A stretch of 64,000 bases of DNA from Centrapalus pauciflorus (Eukaryota; Streptophyta; Magnoliopsida; Asterales; Asteraceae): NCBI GenBank assembly GCA_020465985.1, contig JAANYP010000280.1, forward strand, positions 36,031 to 100,030. Reading direction: 5' to 3'. The position numbers and the translations under genes were made by a program. Positions 26,119 to 37,041 of this stretch are shown one piece after another (the stretch's first letter is position 1; every line of letters begins with the position of its first letter). The notes under the pieces were generated by a model that ran no database searches, was not told the origin of the DNA, and saw nothing but the letters and a program-made list of their open reading frames with translations.

Positions 26119-27590
26119 TGGGTTCAACAAAGTACACATGAGAATTGAGTGAAACAAAGGTACCCTTTCAAAGCCACAAGATTAAAAATAACAAGGGTTG
26201 TGATCAAAAGTTGAAAAGTTCATGTGCGTCCCTCTTTTTTAGCTGGAAGGGTATTTTCATAATTACAAAGACCATTCACAACTCTTATAAAATGATTATT
26301 CACATTACTTAATTGATCATTCACAACACTTAATTGATCATTCACACCACTTATTTAATCATTCACAATAATTATTTAACTATTTACAATTCTTCTACAC
26401 TTATTTAAGCATTCACAACACTTATTTCATCATTCAGAACAGTTATTTGACTATTCACAATTTTTCAACACTTATTTGATCAATCATAAGAATGATTTGA
26501 CCATTCATAGTAGTTATTTGATCATTCACAACATTTGTTTTATCATTTAAAAGAATTATTAGACCATTCATAGTATTATTTGGTCATTCACAATAATTAT
26601 TTGACTATTTACATTTCTTGTACACTTATTTGATCATTCACAAGAATTATTTGATCATTCACATTTCTTCTACACTTATTTGATCATTCACAACATTTAT
26701 TTGATCACTCACAACACTTATTTGACCACTCACAATTTTTCTACACTTATTTGATCATTCACAATACTTATTTGACCATTCACAAGATTTGATCATTCAC
26801 AGTAATTATTTGATCGATCATTCACAACACTTATTTGATAATTCACATGAATTATTTTACCATTCACATTAATTATTTGACTATTCACAATTCTTCTACA
26901 CTTATTTTATTATTCACAACACTTATTTGATCATTCACAACACTTATTTGACTATTCACAATTCTTCAACACTTATTTGATCATTCACAATAATTATTTG
27001 ATCATTCACAACACTTATTTGATCATTCACGTTAATTATTTGATCATTCACAATAATTAATTATTTGACTATTTACACTTCTTCTACACTTATTTGATCA
27101 TTCACAAGAATTATTTGATCATTCACATTTTTTCTGCATTATTTGATCATTCACACAACATTTACTTGATCATTCACAAAAGGATTCTTTGACCATTCAC
27201 AATATTTATTTGATCATTCATAAAACTTGTTTGATCATTGACATGAATTACTGACAATTTATAATAAGTGTAAAAGAAGTGTGAATGGTCAAATAATTTC
27301 TGTGAATAATCAAATGAGTGTTGTGAATAATCAAATAAGTACGTGTAGAAGAAAGGTAAATAGTCAAATAATTATTGTGAATGAAAAATTAAATACTATG
27401 AATGGTCAAATAATTCATTTGAATGATCAAATAAGTGTTGTGAATGATAAATTAAGTAATGTGAATGGTCAAATAAATGTTGTGAATGATCAATTAAGTA
27501 ATGTGAATGGTCGTTGTAATTACGAAAATACCATTGCATATGTGGGGTACGTTGGATATGCATGATTTTTGATACGCAGGGAAACCATAT
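26119..27590. mobile_element. Microsatellite-bounded element U10 carrying a minisatellite
   Basis: Begins GGGTTCAACAAAGTACACAT right after an AT run and ends near GCAGGGAAACCATATTCTAT before another AT stretch. Almost all of the interior is the TGATCATTCACA minisatellite. Termini match other members only loosely. Confidence 0.5.
26270..27515. repeat. Minisatellite of TGATCATTCACAACACTTAT units, with orientation switch
   Basis: More than 40 irregular units of about 20-25 bp. To about 27245 the units read (T)TGATCATTCACAA; from about 27270 on they read TGTGAATGGTCAAATAA, the reverse complement. The whole is an unequal palindrome of about 1.25 kb. Units are variable, which excludes a CRISPR-like arrangement. 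Confidence 0.85.
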
Positions 27591-27814
27591 TCTATATATA
27601 TAAATTCTTTTTTACTTTTCAAAAGCAAAATAAGAATAAACGTGTATATATACTCAACATACATCATATTTAACGTTGTATATATTATTGATTTTAGCAA
27701 AATTTCAAATTCAAATACTAAATTACTTATGAATAAGTTTAAAAAACGTATAAAATAAATACTAAACATGACACACTTAAATAAAAAAATTAATTAAGTA
27801 TTGAACACGATACA

Positions 27815-28871
27815 TCTATATTCTATATATATTAATAAAGCAAAATAATTCGTACCATGCGTCATTCCCTCAGCTCTTTTAATTTATGTTTTCCCGCTCA
27901 TTTTGCCTAATATAACTCTTTCAATTAACTAATATAATTGATTTATAAAGAAATTAAAAGATTTTAAATACTTCCTAATATAATCTCTAATTTACCTAAA
28001 ATGATTATCTAGAATTATATAACTGATTTATAAAATATTTAATTATTATTAAGGTTTTAAATTAAATGTTACATAATAAATAAAACAAATAAAATAATTT
28101 ATTTCTCGAGATGTCATATGTCATCATTAGCAATTCACGCGTGACCAATTATATTCTAGGAAAAACAAATAATATCAAAATAATATCTTTCTAAATTTAA
28201 ATCTAATGTAATAAGATTTAAAATAAATTCTAACAAAATATTCATATTTTAATAATTGATACCTACAATATAATAGAAATTAAGTTTAGATATGAAAAAA
28301 AACTTAGTATTATTCATATACATTTAGATTTCTAGAAAAATTATAGTTTATGACAAATAATAATAATATAATTCTTGTATTTATTTTTGTAATAAAATTA
28401 ATATTTTTATGTTTTATTTTTTAGTTGCATGTATTTAATATAAACAATTATATATTAAAATATTTGTGTAATATGTGGATAATAAACTATTGCTTTATAT
28501 AGTAGTATAGATAAGAAAGGATAAACACATTATATTGTTTTAAAAAGATAAATACTTTTTATTATTTTTTAATCTATAAATAAAAAATATTTTTTTTTTC
28601 AAAAAGATAAATACATTATTATTTTTTAAGTATAAATATTACTTTGTAATGAAATATATAAGTATTACATTATAACAAATAATAATCTCAATTTATATAA
28701 AGTAATCTATATTAAATTAAAAATAAAAAGTTTAAAACATCATAAGGAACAACTTTTATTGACATAAAACACATATTTCATAACATTTTTTGAAAAATAT
28801 AAACATTATGTTACATATAAATAATTTTTATTAAAAATATATATTCACGTAATACGTGGGTCATAAACTAG
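27815..28871 (+). mobile_element. Non-autonomous Helitron
   Basis: The 5' end TCTATATTCTATATATATTA is preceded by A. The 3' end has hairpin CACGTAATACGTG, spacer GGTCATAAA and CTAG, the same terminus as the Helitrons at 15597 and 48190. The following base is A, not the expected T. The 5' base choice is uncertain by a few nucleotides. No ORF. Confidence 0.7.
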
Positions 28872-29104
28872 ATTATTTATCATAATAAATGACAAATAGA
28901 CATCACTTGTCGTTCTAGAACGTCATATGACAGTAACTTAACATTCAATTCTATTTTTTTAATTTTATTTTTTTATATATTTCTTATTTACTTAAAATAA
29001 AATGTTTATTAAATAATACACATTTAAGTCCGTTTTTTAAATTTATAATTTAAATTTTATTTACTTACAATAAATGTCTAGGACAATCACTACCAATGTT
29101 GGTT
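28872..29104. other. AT-rich sequence left of gypsy element
   Basis: No gene seen. It was contiguous with 37042 onward before the gypsy insertion. Confidence 0.5.
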
Positions 29105-29371
29105 TGTAAGACCCAAGATTTCTCAAAGGTCTTAAGTCTAGGCCCAGTAGCAATGCAATATCAATCAGGAAACTAAGATAACAATTAACAGTGCGGAATT
29201 AAAGTTAATTACAAACAGAGACAGAATTTAAGTAATAGGGTACCGACTTCTAAACTATTTCATCAAAGCACAAATGTAAACTAGCCCCGAACCCCAAAGC
29301 TCAATCATCAATCAACTACCAAAGTGTTGAAACAGGTTCTAAAGCACTTCAATCTCTTTCAGAGTCCTGAC

Positions 29372-29406
29372 CTATGAACTAGGTCCAGCCAATCCTTTGC
29401 CTTTAC
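29372..29406 (-). other. Putative LTR micro-exon (KGKGLAGPSS-stop)
   Basis: Immediately after the acceptor-like TTTTTCAG the minus strand reads two bases, then Lys-Gly-Lys-Gly-Leu-Ala-Gly-Pro-Ser-Ser-TAG. Two other gypsy LTR types here (57430-57470 and 63274-63308) have the same phase and a closely related ending. Coding status is inference. Confidence 0.5.
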
Positions 29407-30527
29407 CTGAAAAATAATGCAACAACGGGGTAAGCTTATTTGCTTAGTGAGAATGTAGAATTTCACATTTAACATGCAATTATGAACGCGGAAGCACATG
29501 CACTGCACTCGGCTATATTGCTTATGCACTGCACTAGGCTCATGCACAGCTCAATCTCGAAGGGACATTGGCCAATTAATGCTCTTTGATGCGCGACTTT
29601 GCTCAGGTCCCAGTTATAAAACTGTTGTTGCTCTTGAGACTTTTAGACAAATTCATAAGGAATGCTCGGATGATGATAACTCCATACACACGCATCATTA
29701 GTGGGGATCAGCCACGTACTGGGCTAGCTACTAGTAATTGTTGTATGAGTATCATAAGAATGCTCAGCACTAGCTACCCTCTGTGCTTTCATCACGTAAA
29801 TCAGCACATCATAAGCCTAACATTAACCCAACACTAAGCAATAGTGATGGAGTTAAGCTTAACAATCAAATGACTCGTCAATGAAATAGAAGCTACAAGA
29901 ATAAATGATCGGCTCAACAATTCATAATAATCATGGCAATTATCAATATGCTCAATAAGATCAGAATGCCAATAAAATCAGGATCATGCAACAAAAGTCT
30001 CAATTCACATAATTTACAGTTAAAGTAAAATCTACAACTCACTGTTACTGGTTATTTGCACTTTCTGGCTCTGGCTCTGTTGCTCACAATCTGTAGTGGA
30101 TTAGAACCACTATCTGACTTACATCAGACTTTCAGATGCTTGCCATTTTACTTGTTGCTCAATTTGTTAATCATATCATTTCTGATATTTATTAGCCTTT
30201 GAATCATCTGAGTAATAAATTCAATGTTCGTTCGTTGGTCTTTAATCTCAAGGTCTCATATCTTGATTATATTATCATAAATCTCATTAGAATCTTTCTT
30301 AGCTTTCATTTGCTCAGTATAATTCTTAAGAAAGCATGTCTAATCATGTCATACACTTATTTGATGTTTATATGCTCATAAAGTCGCATTTTGGAATATG
30401 ATCATGCATATATATTCAAATGATTTCTAATTGATAGTATTTCTTAACTTTATAAATCTTGATTTCAATGACTAATCATTCATATTCTTTGTTAATCTAT
30501 GTGTTGTCTATGTGTTTTTATTCAAGA

Positions 30528-30800
30528 TATTCGAATTTAGGGAATGAGATTCGAATTTATATAATAAATTCGAATAATTTGCTTAAATTCGAATATATGA
30601 TAAAATCGAATTCATCAAATTCGAATATAGAGTCAAATTCGAATCCTAATTCGAATTTAGGACTAAAGTCGAAACCTAATTCGAATTTAGTGACCAAATT
30701 CGAAGCCCATTCGAATTTAAGGTTCAAATTCGAATCCATATTCGAATTTAGCAACAAAATCGAGTTTGTTCATGCATTTCGAGTTTGTTCTTGGCATCTC
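30528..30800. repeat. TTCGAATTTA motif array in gypsy 3' LTR
   Basis: About 18 copies of TTCGAAT/ATTCGAA or TCGAATTT variants at 10-20 bp spacing. Repeated in the other LTR at 36130-36425. Confidence 0.8.
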
Positions 30801-31785
30801 GAATTTGTTCATCTTTTACAGCTTTAAAACATGAATTTCTAAGCTTAAAATCATGAATATACTAAGTATTAAGCCTATATTCGATTATATCATATATCAT
30901 CTATCAAAATCTAGTTAATACTCAATTAAGATAGCTTAAATAGAAAGAAAGATGGTAAACTCGGAAAACCGAAAATATAGAAGCTTAAAATTCGATTTCT
31001 TACCTCAAGTTTCGTATGATATTATACATGCAAAGATCGATTGTTGTAGTACGCTTCGAGATCTTTCCGATGATGTATAAATCTTGATAATCGGTCGGTC
31101 GGTTTGGGAGAAAATCTAGAGAGAAGGTAGAGAGAGAGTAGAGAGAGAGTAGAGAGAGAAAGTAGAGAGAGTAGAGTATGTTATAATGAACCTTTACTTA
31201 CGTTTATATACTTAAACTAGTTATATTTGCTACTTAACCCGTTATTACTTTTGTATCTTATATCTCTTTTATTTAATTATCTTAATGATTTATTAAATCA
31301 TAATTTAAATATTTATATAATTTTATTAAAAATTTCAAAACTTAATTAAATTATAATTCAAATAATGTAATAAAATTACATTATTGGTTCGATAATCAGA
31401 TAATAAGTTGGGCCAAAAGTTAGGTTGTTACAAAATGGGCTCCACCACGCACAAACTTCGTCCCCGAAGTTAGCTATGGTCGAACAGACTTGGGTAGATA
31501 ACTTCTATGAAATCTCTTAATTTCCAAGACTGATGCGAACCTTTGTGGTGTTTCCACTGAACGAGCACCATCTGTATTTCATGATTTATGCTTCTTTGAA
31601 ATTCACAAGTACAAGAAACTCAAATTTCTCCACGGAGTTTCATATTTGATTCAATGTTTCGCTATTATGTAATTGTCGTTGATCATTTTAGAAATTTCTG
31701 ACTTATTATTCATACTCTTAATATGTGAGCTTTATGCCTTATGCCATAATTAATTCAGATAATAACTCAATACATTTATTAGCTC

Positions 31786-31786
<1 letters not shown>

Positions 31787-31872
<86 letters not shown>
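31787..31872. repeat. (AT)n microsatellite
   Basis: About 86 bp of AT inside the gypsy internal region. Confidence 0.95.
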
Positions 31873-31877
<5 letters not shown>

Positions 31878-32108
31878 TTTTCGTTTGATCTTGAGCCAGT
31901 TATGGCTTTTTAAATCTCTATATATTAGTTAGTTCATATTTCTTTTCATTTGCTCTTGAAATAGTTGCAGAGCTTTTCGGGAGTCTGATATCTGTACTTT
32001 ATGTTTCTTTTACGGATTATGTTTCAATCATCAATCGCTTAGTCGATTTCTGACTTGTGCTGACTTGCTATGAAGACTTATAATTTTCTTTGATCTGACA
32101 AACAAATG

Positions 32109-32760
32109 GAATCAATCCTCCGTTACAACAACCGGAGCCAACTCTTCGTGTAACGACTCCACCTCACCTACCGTGGTCTCCAATTGTGCTGCCATATCCG
32201 CCAAATCCTTTACATAAGCAACCTCTCGAGAAGCAAAATTCTCCAAGATGATCGAGTATTTAAAAGCCGAAATTGAGAGATTGAGGCAAAATGTTGAAAT
32301 GCTGCATTTAAAGCTCGCCGAACAAAACAGGAGTTCGAACAAAGAATCAAAAATTTGAAGTTACAGTCGACCACATCTTCTTCGCAACGGTTTCAGCAGT
32401 TGATGGATATTTCAGGCAAGTCAAATATGATCAAGAACTTGAGGAGATCATACGCTTTCAAATCTTCCAGTGAATAGGAATATTAACGACATGAAAAACA
32501 AATGCTATATAGAATCGAATTCCAAGGAAACGATTTTGATAGAAATTGACAATTTACTTAGGCTTTCTCGGTGCGATTCGTTAGACATGACGACAGAATC
32601 TGTTATTGAAGTCAGGTCTCGAGTTACCAGAGTTCCAAAACCGTCTCCACGATCATTTACATCTTCTTCTTCTTTATCGTCATTGCCTTCCTCTATTAGT
32701 TCACTTGTGCAATTCGGTCAAAAGGGCTTTGACAAAGCAATAACCTTTGGTTCTGTTTAA
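32109..32760 (+). pseudogene. Unrecognised, frame-broken coding-like region, antisense to gypsy
   Basis: On the plus strand three protein-like stretches follow each other with frame changes. First is a Pro-rich part (PPLQQPEPTLRVTTPPHLPW, 32120 on). Next is a coiled-coil part from 32249 (MIEYLKAEIERLRQNVEM then LHLKLAEQNRSS). Last is a Ser-rich C-terminus (VTRVPKPSPRSFTSSSSLSS ... FGQKGFDKAITFGSV-stop at 32758-32760). It occupies the place of pol and runs opposite to gag. It may be an antisense accessory ORF, as described in some Tat-lineage elements, or a captured foreign piece. I cannot identify the family. The minus strand also has a 76-codon frame at 32112-32342. Confidence 0.35.
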
Positions 32761-33443
32761 CTATATGTATAGACTTATGTTTGACTTTTCATTGGTGAAT
32801 TTCTGAATTTAAATTACTTTACTGTTTTGGCGGAAACTTTTCATTTTATATGCAGTTAGGTGGAATAGGAATTCCATATTAGATATCTCACTAGTCTCGC
32901 GTCGACATAGTGAGAATCCATTCTTATATTTATTTGACATATGACAGGCTTTTCATTGGCCACTCATGACTAATCACTTGACTTAATAAAGATCTCAATC
33001 TATTTCTTTGTCACTCTCGCTTTGTACCTCTGACTTCTTTGATTTCAATTCAAGTTGTCATTGGGTGCTTAATTACTTGATTCAAATACTCTTCTCATTA
33101 ATATTTATTGGATCAGCAATTTCTACCTCTGTCTCCTTATAAGACACGCTGTAATCATTCAGATTACAAGGATTTACGAAGTAGCTTGTGTTTACGATTA
33201 AATTTTCAATTTCTCTCGGGTTTTGAATCATACATGATTCAGATTACAATACCTATATTGTTTATAGGTATAATTTCTGATTGGAAATGTATTTGTATAG
33301 TAACTTCAACTGATACAACCCATATGTCATCCGCATTATTCACTATTGATGACAGGGTTGTACAGTTAACTCAATACTTACTTTGGAATTGAACTTCAGC
33401 TGGCAACGGAATTAAATCATTTATATATATAAGAAACTTATTA

Positions 33444-34688
33444 TTAGTTAGCATTGGGGTCTTTTGGCGTTTCTGGTGTCTCCTCAGCATCTTCAGCAGT
33501 TATATGGAAAGCTCGCGCCTTTGCTGTAGGTATCATTGTAGTACTCTGTTGGATTGCTCTGCCAACTGGTTGTTCCTGATTAGTAATCATGCGTGCATTT
33601 GGACAATGCTTGGCATAATGTCCACGCTCAGCACAGTTGTAGCATACGTCGTTTCTTTCTGGGCACTCATCGCTTCCATGTCCAATTTGTTTACAAGTGT
33701 AACACGTCACATCTCTAGGGTTGCAGCGTCCGCTATGAAATTTGTTACAACGTTTACACGGTCGTGCTCCTGACTGTATGGAATAGACTCTAGTCTTCTG
33801 AGGTGTAGAGGATGCTTGTGACTGCTGCTGGCTGGACTTTGATGAACTGAAAAATCTACTAGATTTCTGTTTCTTAGGTGGAGATGGACATGTAGGACTT
33901 ATAGCCATCATAACGGGTTCACAACTCGAATATGTGAATTCCCGCTCCACCATTCTTGCTTCTTCTACTATACTGAGATACGTTTTGAACTTTATGCTAC
34001 TCATTTGTCTTCTGTATGTTGGATTCAGACCTAATCTGAATCGGTTTATCTTACGTTCTTCTGTGGCTACTTGATATGACGAGTAGCCGCAAAGTCTCGA
34101 GAAGTCATGCTCGTATTCATCAACAGTCTTAGTTCCTTGTTTCAATTGCATCAACTGCATCTCGAGTTCGTCTTGTTTGTCTGTTGGACAGTATTTGGTG
34201 TTGAACATCTCCAAGAACTGCCCCCAGTCCAATGTCATAATTGCTTCCTCACCATAGATGCTCCTTTGTGTTTTCCACTAGGCTCTAGCAGCTCCAACGA
34301 ATAGTGTTGTAGCAAACTTAACTCTATTGCTGTCCAAACATTATGAGATACTGAAGATCTCTTCAGTATGACTTATCCAATCTAACGCTTGTATTGGATT
34401 TACTGTGCCTTCAAACGTTATGGCACCACTCGCTTTGAAGTCTTTAAATCTACAGCCTTTTGGCTGCACAAGTCGTTGATTGACATGCTCATTATCGGAT
34501 ATTGATTCGCTTGACTGTTCAGTTTGCTTCTTTTTATGTTTATTTCTCTTTTCAGTTTTCTTTATTGATTCAATTTTCTCTAGCATAAACTTGTTTTGTT
34601 GCTCATTATTCTAGGTAATTAGTTGTTGCATCATTTTCAGGACTTGCTCTGGGGTCATGCCACCTGATGGTCCACCTTCTCCTGACAT
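33444..34688 (-). pseudogene. Gypsy gag with three in-frame stops
   Basis: Starts MSGEGGPSGGMTPEQVLKMM at 34688 and stays in one frame for 415 codons. Stops occur at 34611-34613 (TAG), 34341-34343 (TAA) and 34278-34280 (TAG). Capsid-type motifs are FEGTVNPIQALDWISHTEEI and MTLDWGQFLEMFNTKYCP. The nucleocapsid has two CCHC knuckles, CYTCKQIGHGSDEC and CYNCAERGHYAKHC, preceded by CKRCNKFHSGRC. The tail AKARAFHITAEDAEETPE is the usual gag-protease junction, where the frame then stops and homology ends. Gag packages RNA in the particle; this copy cannot make it in full. Confidence 0.9.
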
Positions 34689-34874
34689 AGCTCTGAAATT
34701 CAAATCACTAAACATTTAGATCATTAGTCTAGCACATTGTACCCTTTCATGCCACGTCCTACTAGTCTCTGAAACCTATCTTAGTTCAAGCCATCCTGTC
34801 ATGATTGATACTATAGCATTGCACAAGTTTGAGATCATGTATTACACGTAATACAATGATTCACTCAAACTATT

Positions 34875-34886
34875 GCTCTGATACCA
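34875..34886 (-). promoter_or_regulatory. Primer binding site (tRNA-Met type)
   Basis: On the minus strand TGGTATCAGAGC, three bases inside the 5' LTR. This is the standard complement of the plant initiator tRNA-Met 3' end. Confidence 0.95.
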
Positions 34887-34889
34887 TCC

Positions 34890-37036
34890 TGTGAGACCCA
34901 AGATTTCTCAAAGGTCTTAAGTCTAGGCCCAGTAGCAATGCAATATCAATCAGGAAACTAAAATAACAATTAACAGTGCGGAACTAAAGTTAATTACAAA
35001 CAGAGACAAAATTTAAGTAATAGGGTACCGACTTCTAAACTATTTCATCAAAGCACAAATGTAAACTAGCCCCGAACCCCAAAGCTCAATCATCAATCAA
35101 GTACCAAAGTGTTGAAATAGGTTCTAAAGCACTTCAAGCTCTTTCAGAGTCCTGACCTATGAACTAGGTCCAGCCAATCCTTTGCCTTTACCTGAAAAAT
35201 AATGCAACAACGGGGTAAGCTTATTTGCTTAGTGAGAATGTAGAATTTCACATTTAACATGCAATTATGAACGCGGAAGCACATGCACTGCACTCGGCTC
35301 ATGCACGGCTCAGCTCTATTGCTTATGCACTGCACTAGGCTCATGCACAGCTCAATCTCGAAGGGACATTGGCCAATTAATGCTCTTTTGATGCCCAACT
35401 TTGCTCAGCTCCCAGTTATAAACCTGTTGTTGCTCTTGAGACTTTTAGACAAATTCATAAGGAATGCTCGGATGACTCGTCAATGAAATAGAAGCTACAA
35501 GAATAAATGATCGGCTCAACAATTCATAATAATCATGGCAATTATCAATATGCTCAATAAGATCAGAATGCCAATAAAATCAGGATCATGCAACAAAAGT
35601 CTCAATTCACATAATTTGCAGTTAAAGTAAAATCTACAACTCAATGTTACTGGTTATTTGCACTTTCTGGCTCTGGCTCTGTTGCTCACAATCTGTAGTG
35701 GATTAGAACCACTATCTGACTTACATCAGACTTTCAGATGCTTGCCATTTTACTTGTTGCTCAATCTGTTAATCATATCATTTCTGATATTTATTAGCCT
35801 TTGAATCATCTGAGTAATAAATTCAATGTTCGTTCGTTGGTCTTTAATCTCAAGGTCTCATATCTTGATTATATTATCATAAATCTCATTAGAATCTTTC
35901 TTAGCTTTCATTTGCTCAGTATAATTCTTAAGAAAGCATGTCTAATCATGTCATACACTTATTTGATGTTTATATGCTCATAAAGTCGCATTTTGGAATA
36001 TGATCATGCATATATATTCATATGATTTCTAATTGATAGTATTTCTTAACTTTATAGATCTTGATTTCAATGACTAATCATTCATATTCTTTGTTAATCT
36101 ATGTGTTGTCTATGTGTTTTTATTCAAGATATTCGAATTTAGGGAATGAGATTCGAATTTATATAATTAATTGCAATAATTTGCTTAAATTCGAACATCA
36201 AATTCGAATATATGATAAAATCGAATTTATCAAATTCGAATATAGAGTCAAATTCGAATCCTAATTCGAATTTAGGACTAAAGTCGAAACCTAATTCGAA
36301 TTTAGTGACCAAATTCGAAGCCCATTCGAATTTAAGGTTCAAATTCGAATCCATATTTGAATTTAGCAACAAAATCGAGTTTGTTCATGCATTTCGAGTT
36401 TGTTCTTGGCATCTCGAATTTGTTCATCTTTTACAGCTTTAAAACATGAATTTCTAAGCTTAAAATCATGAATATACTAAGTATTAAGCCTATATTCGAT
36501 TATATCATATATCATCTATCAAAATCTAGTTAATACTCAATTAAGATAGCTTAAATAGAAAGAAAGATGGTAAACTTGAAAAACCGAAATAGAAGCTTAA
36601 AATTCGATTTCTTACCTCAAGTTTCGTATGATATCATACATGCAAAGATCGATTGTTGTAGTACGCTTCGAGATCTTTCCGATGATGTATAAATCTTGAT
36701 AATCGGTCGGTCGGTTTGGGAGAAAATCTAGAGAGAAGGTAGAGAGAGAGTAGAGAGAGAAAGTAGAGAGAGAGAGTAGATTATGTTATAATGAACCTTT
36801 AATTACGTTTATATACTTCAACTAGTTATATTTGCTACTTAACCCGTTATTACTTTTGTATCTTATATCTCTTTTATTTAATTATTTTAATGATTTATTA
36901 AATCATAATTTAAATATTTATATAATTTAATTAAAAATTTCAAAACTTAATTAAATTATAATTCAAATAATGTAATAAAGTTACATTATCGGTTCGATAA
37001 TCAGATAATTAGTTGGGCCAAAAGTTAGGTTGTTAC
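34890..37036 (-). mobile_element. Gypsy 5' LTR
   Basis: 2,147 bp, same content as the 3' LTR. It has an extra ~17-bp CTCATGCACGGCTCAGC repeat near 35298, and a deletion at about 35475 where the 3' LTR has ~195 bp bounded by ATGA on both sides. The micro-exon copy is at 35157-35191, and the donor-like site at about 36613. Confidence 0.9.
36130..36425. repeat. TTCGAATTTA motif array in gypsy 5' LTR
   Basis: Same array as 30528-30800 with small differences (one TTTGAA variant near 36356 and altered spacing near 36170-36210). Confidence 0.8.
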
Positions 37037-37041
37037 ATGGT

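Larger units (their letters stand above)
29105..31432 (-). mobile_element. Gypsy 3' LTR
   Basis: 2,328 bp. On the minus strand, in order: TATA-like TATATAAACG, CT-rich leader (31118-31165), donor-like TTGAG|GTAAG at about 31003, TTCGAA array (30528-30800), acceptor-like TTTTTCAG at 29407-29414, and short frame ending GPSS-stop at 29372. Contains ~195 bp (about 29670-29870) absent from the 5' LTR. Confidence 0.9.
29105..37036 (-). mobile_element. Ty3/gypsy LTR retrotransposon, pol-less, minus strand
   Basis: 7,932 bp with LTRs at 34890-37036 (5') and 29105-31432 (3'). The flanking TSD is TGGTT (29100-29104 and 37037-37041). On the minus strand the LTR begins TGTAACAACC and ends TCTCACA. A tRNA-Met-type primer site lies next to the 5' LTR. 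Internal sequence is only about 3.5 kb: a gag with stops, then unrecognised sequence and the usual post-integrase motif TCGGGGACGAAG just before the 3' LTR. Protease, RT, RNase H and integrase are missing. LTRs are nearly identical by eye apart from indels, so insertion was recent and the element presumably moved in trans. Confidence 0.92.

Noticed and set aside
26270..27515. Repeat array that could be mistaken for CRISPR
   Set aside because: Units are degenerate, contiguous and lack unique spacers. The DNA is plant and the array reverses direction.
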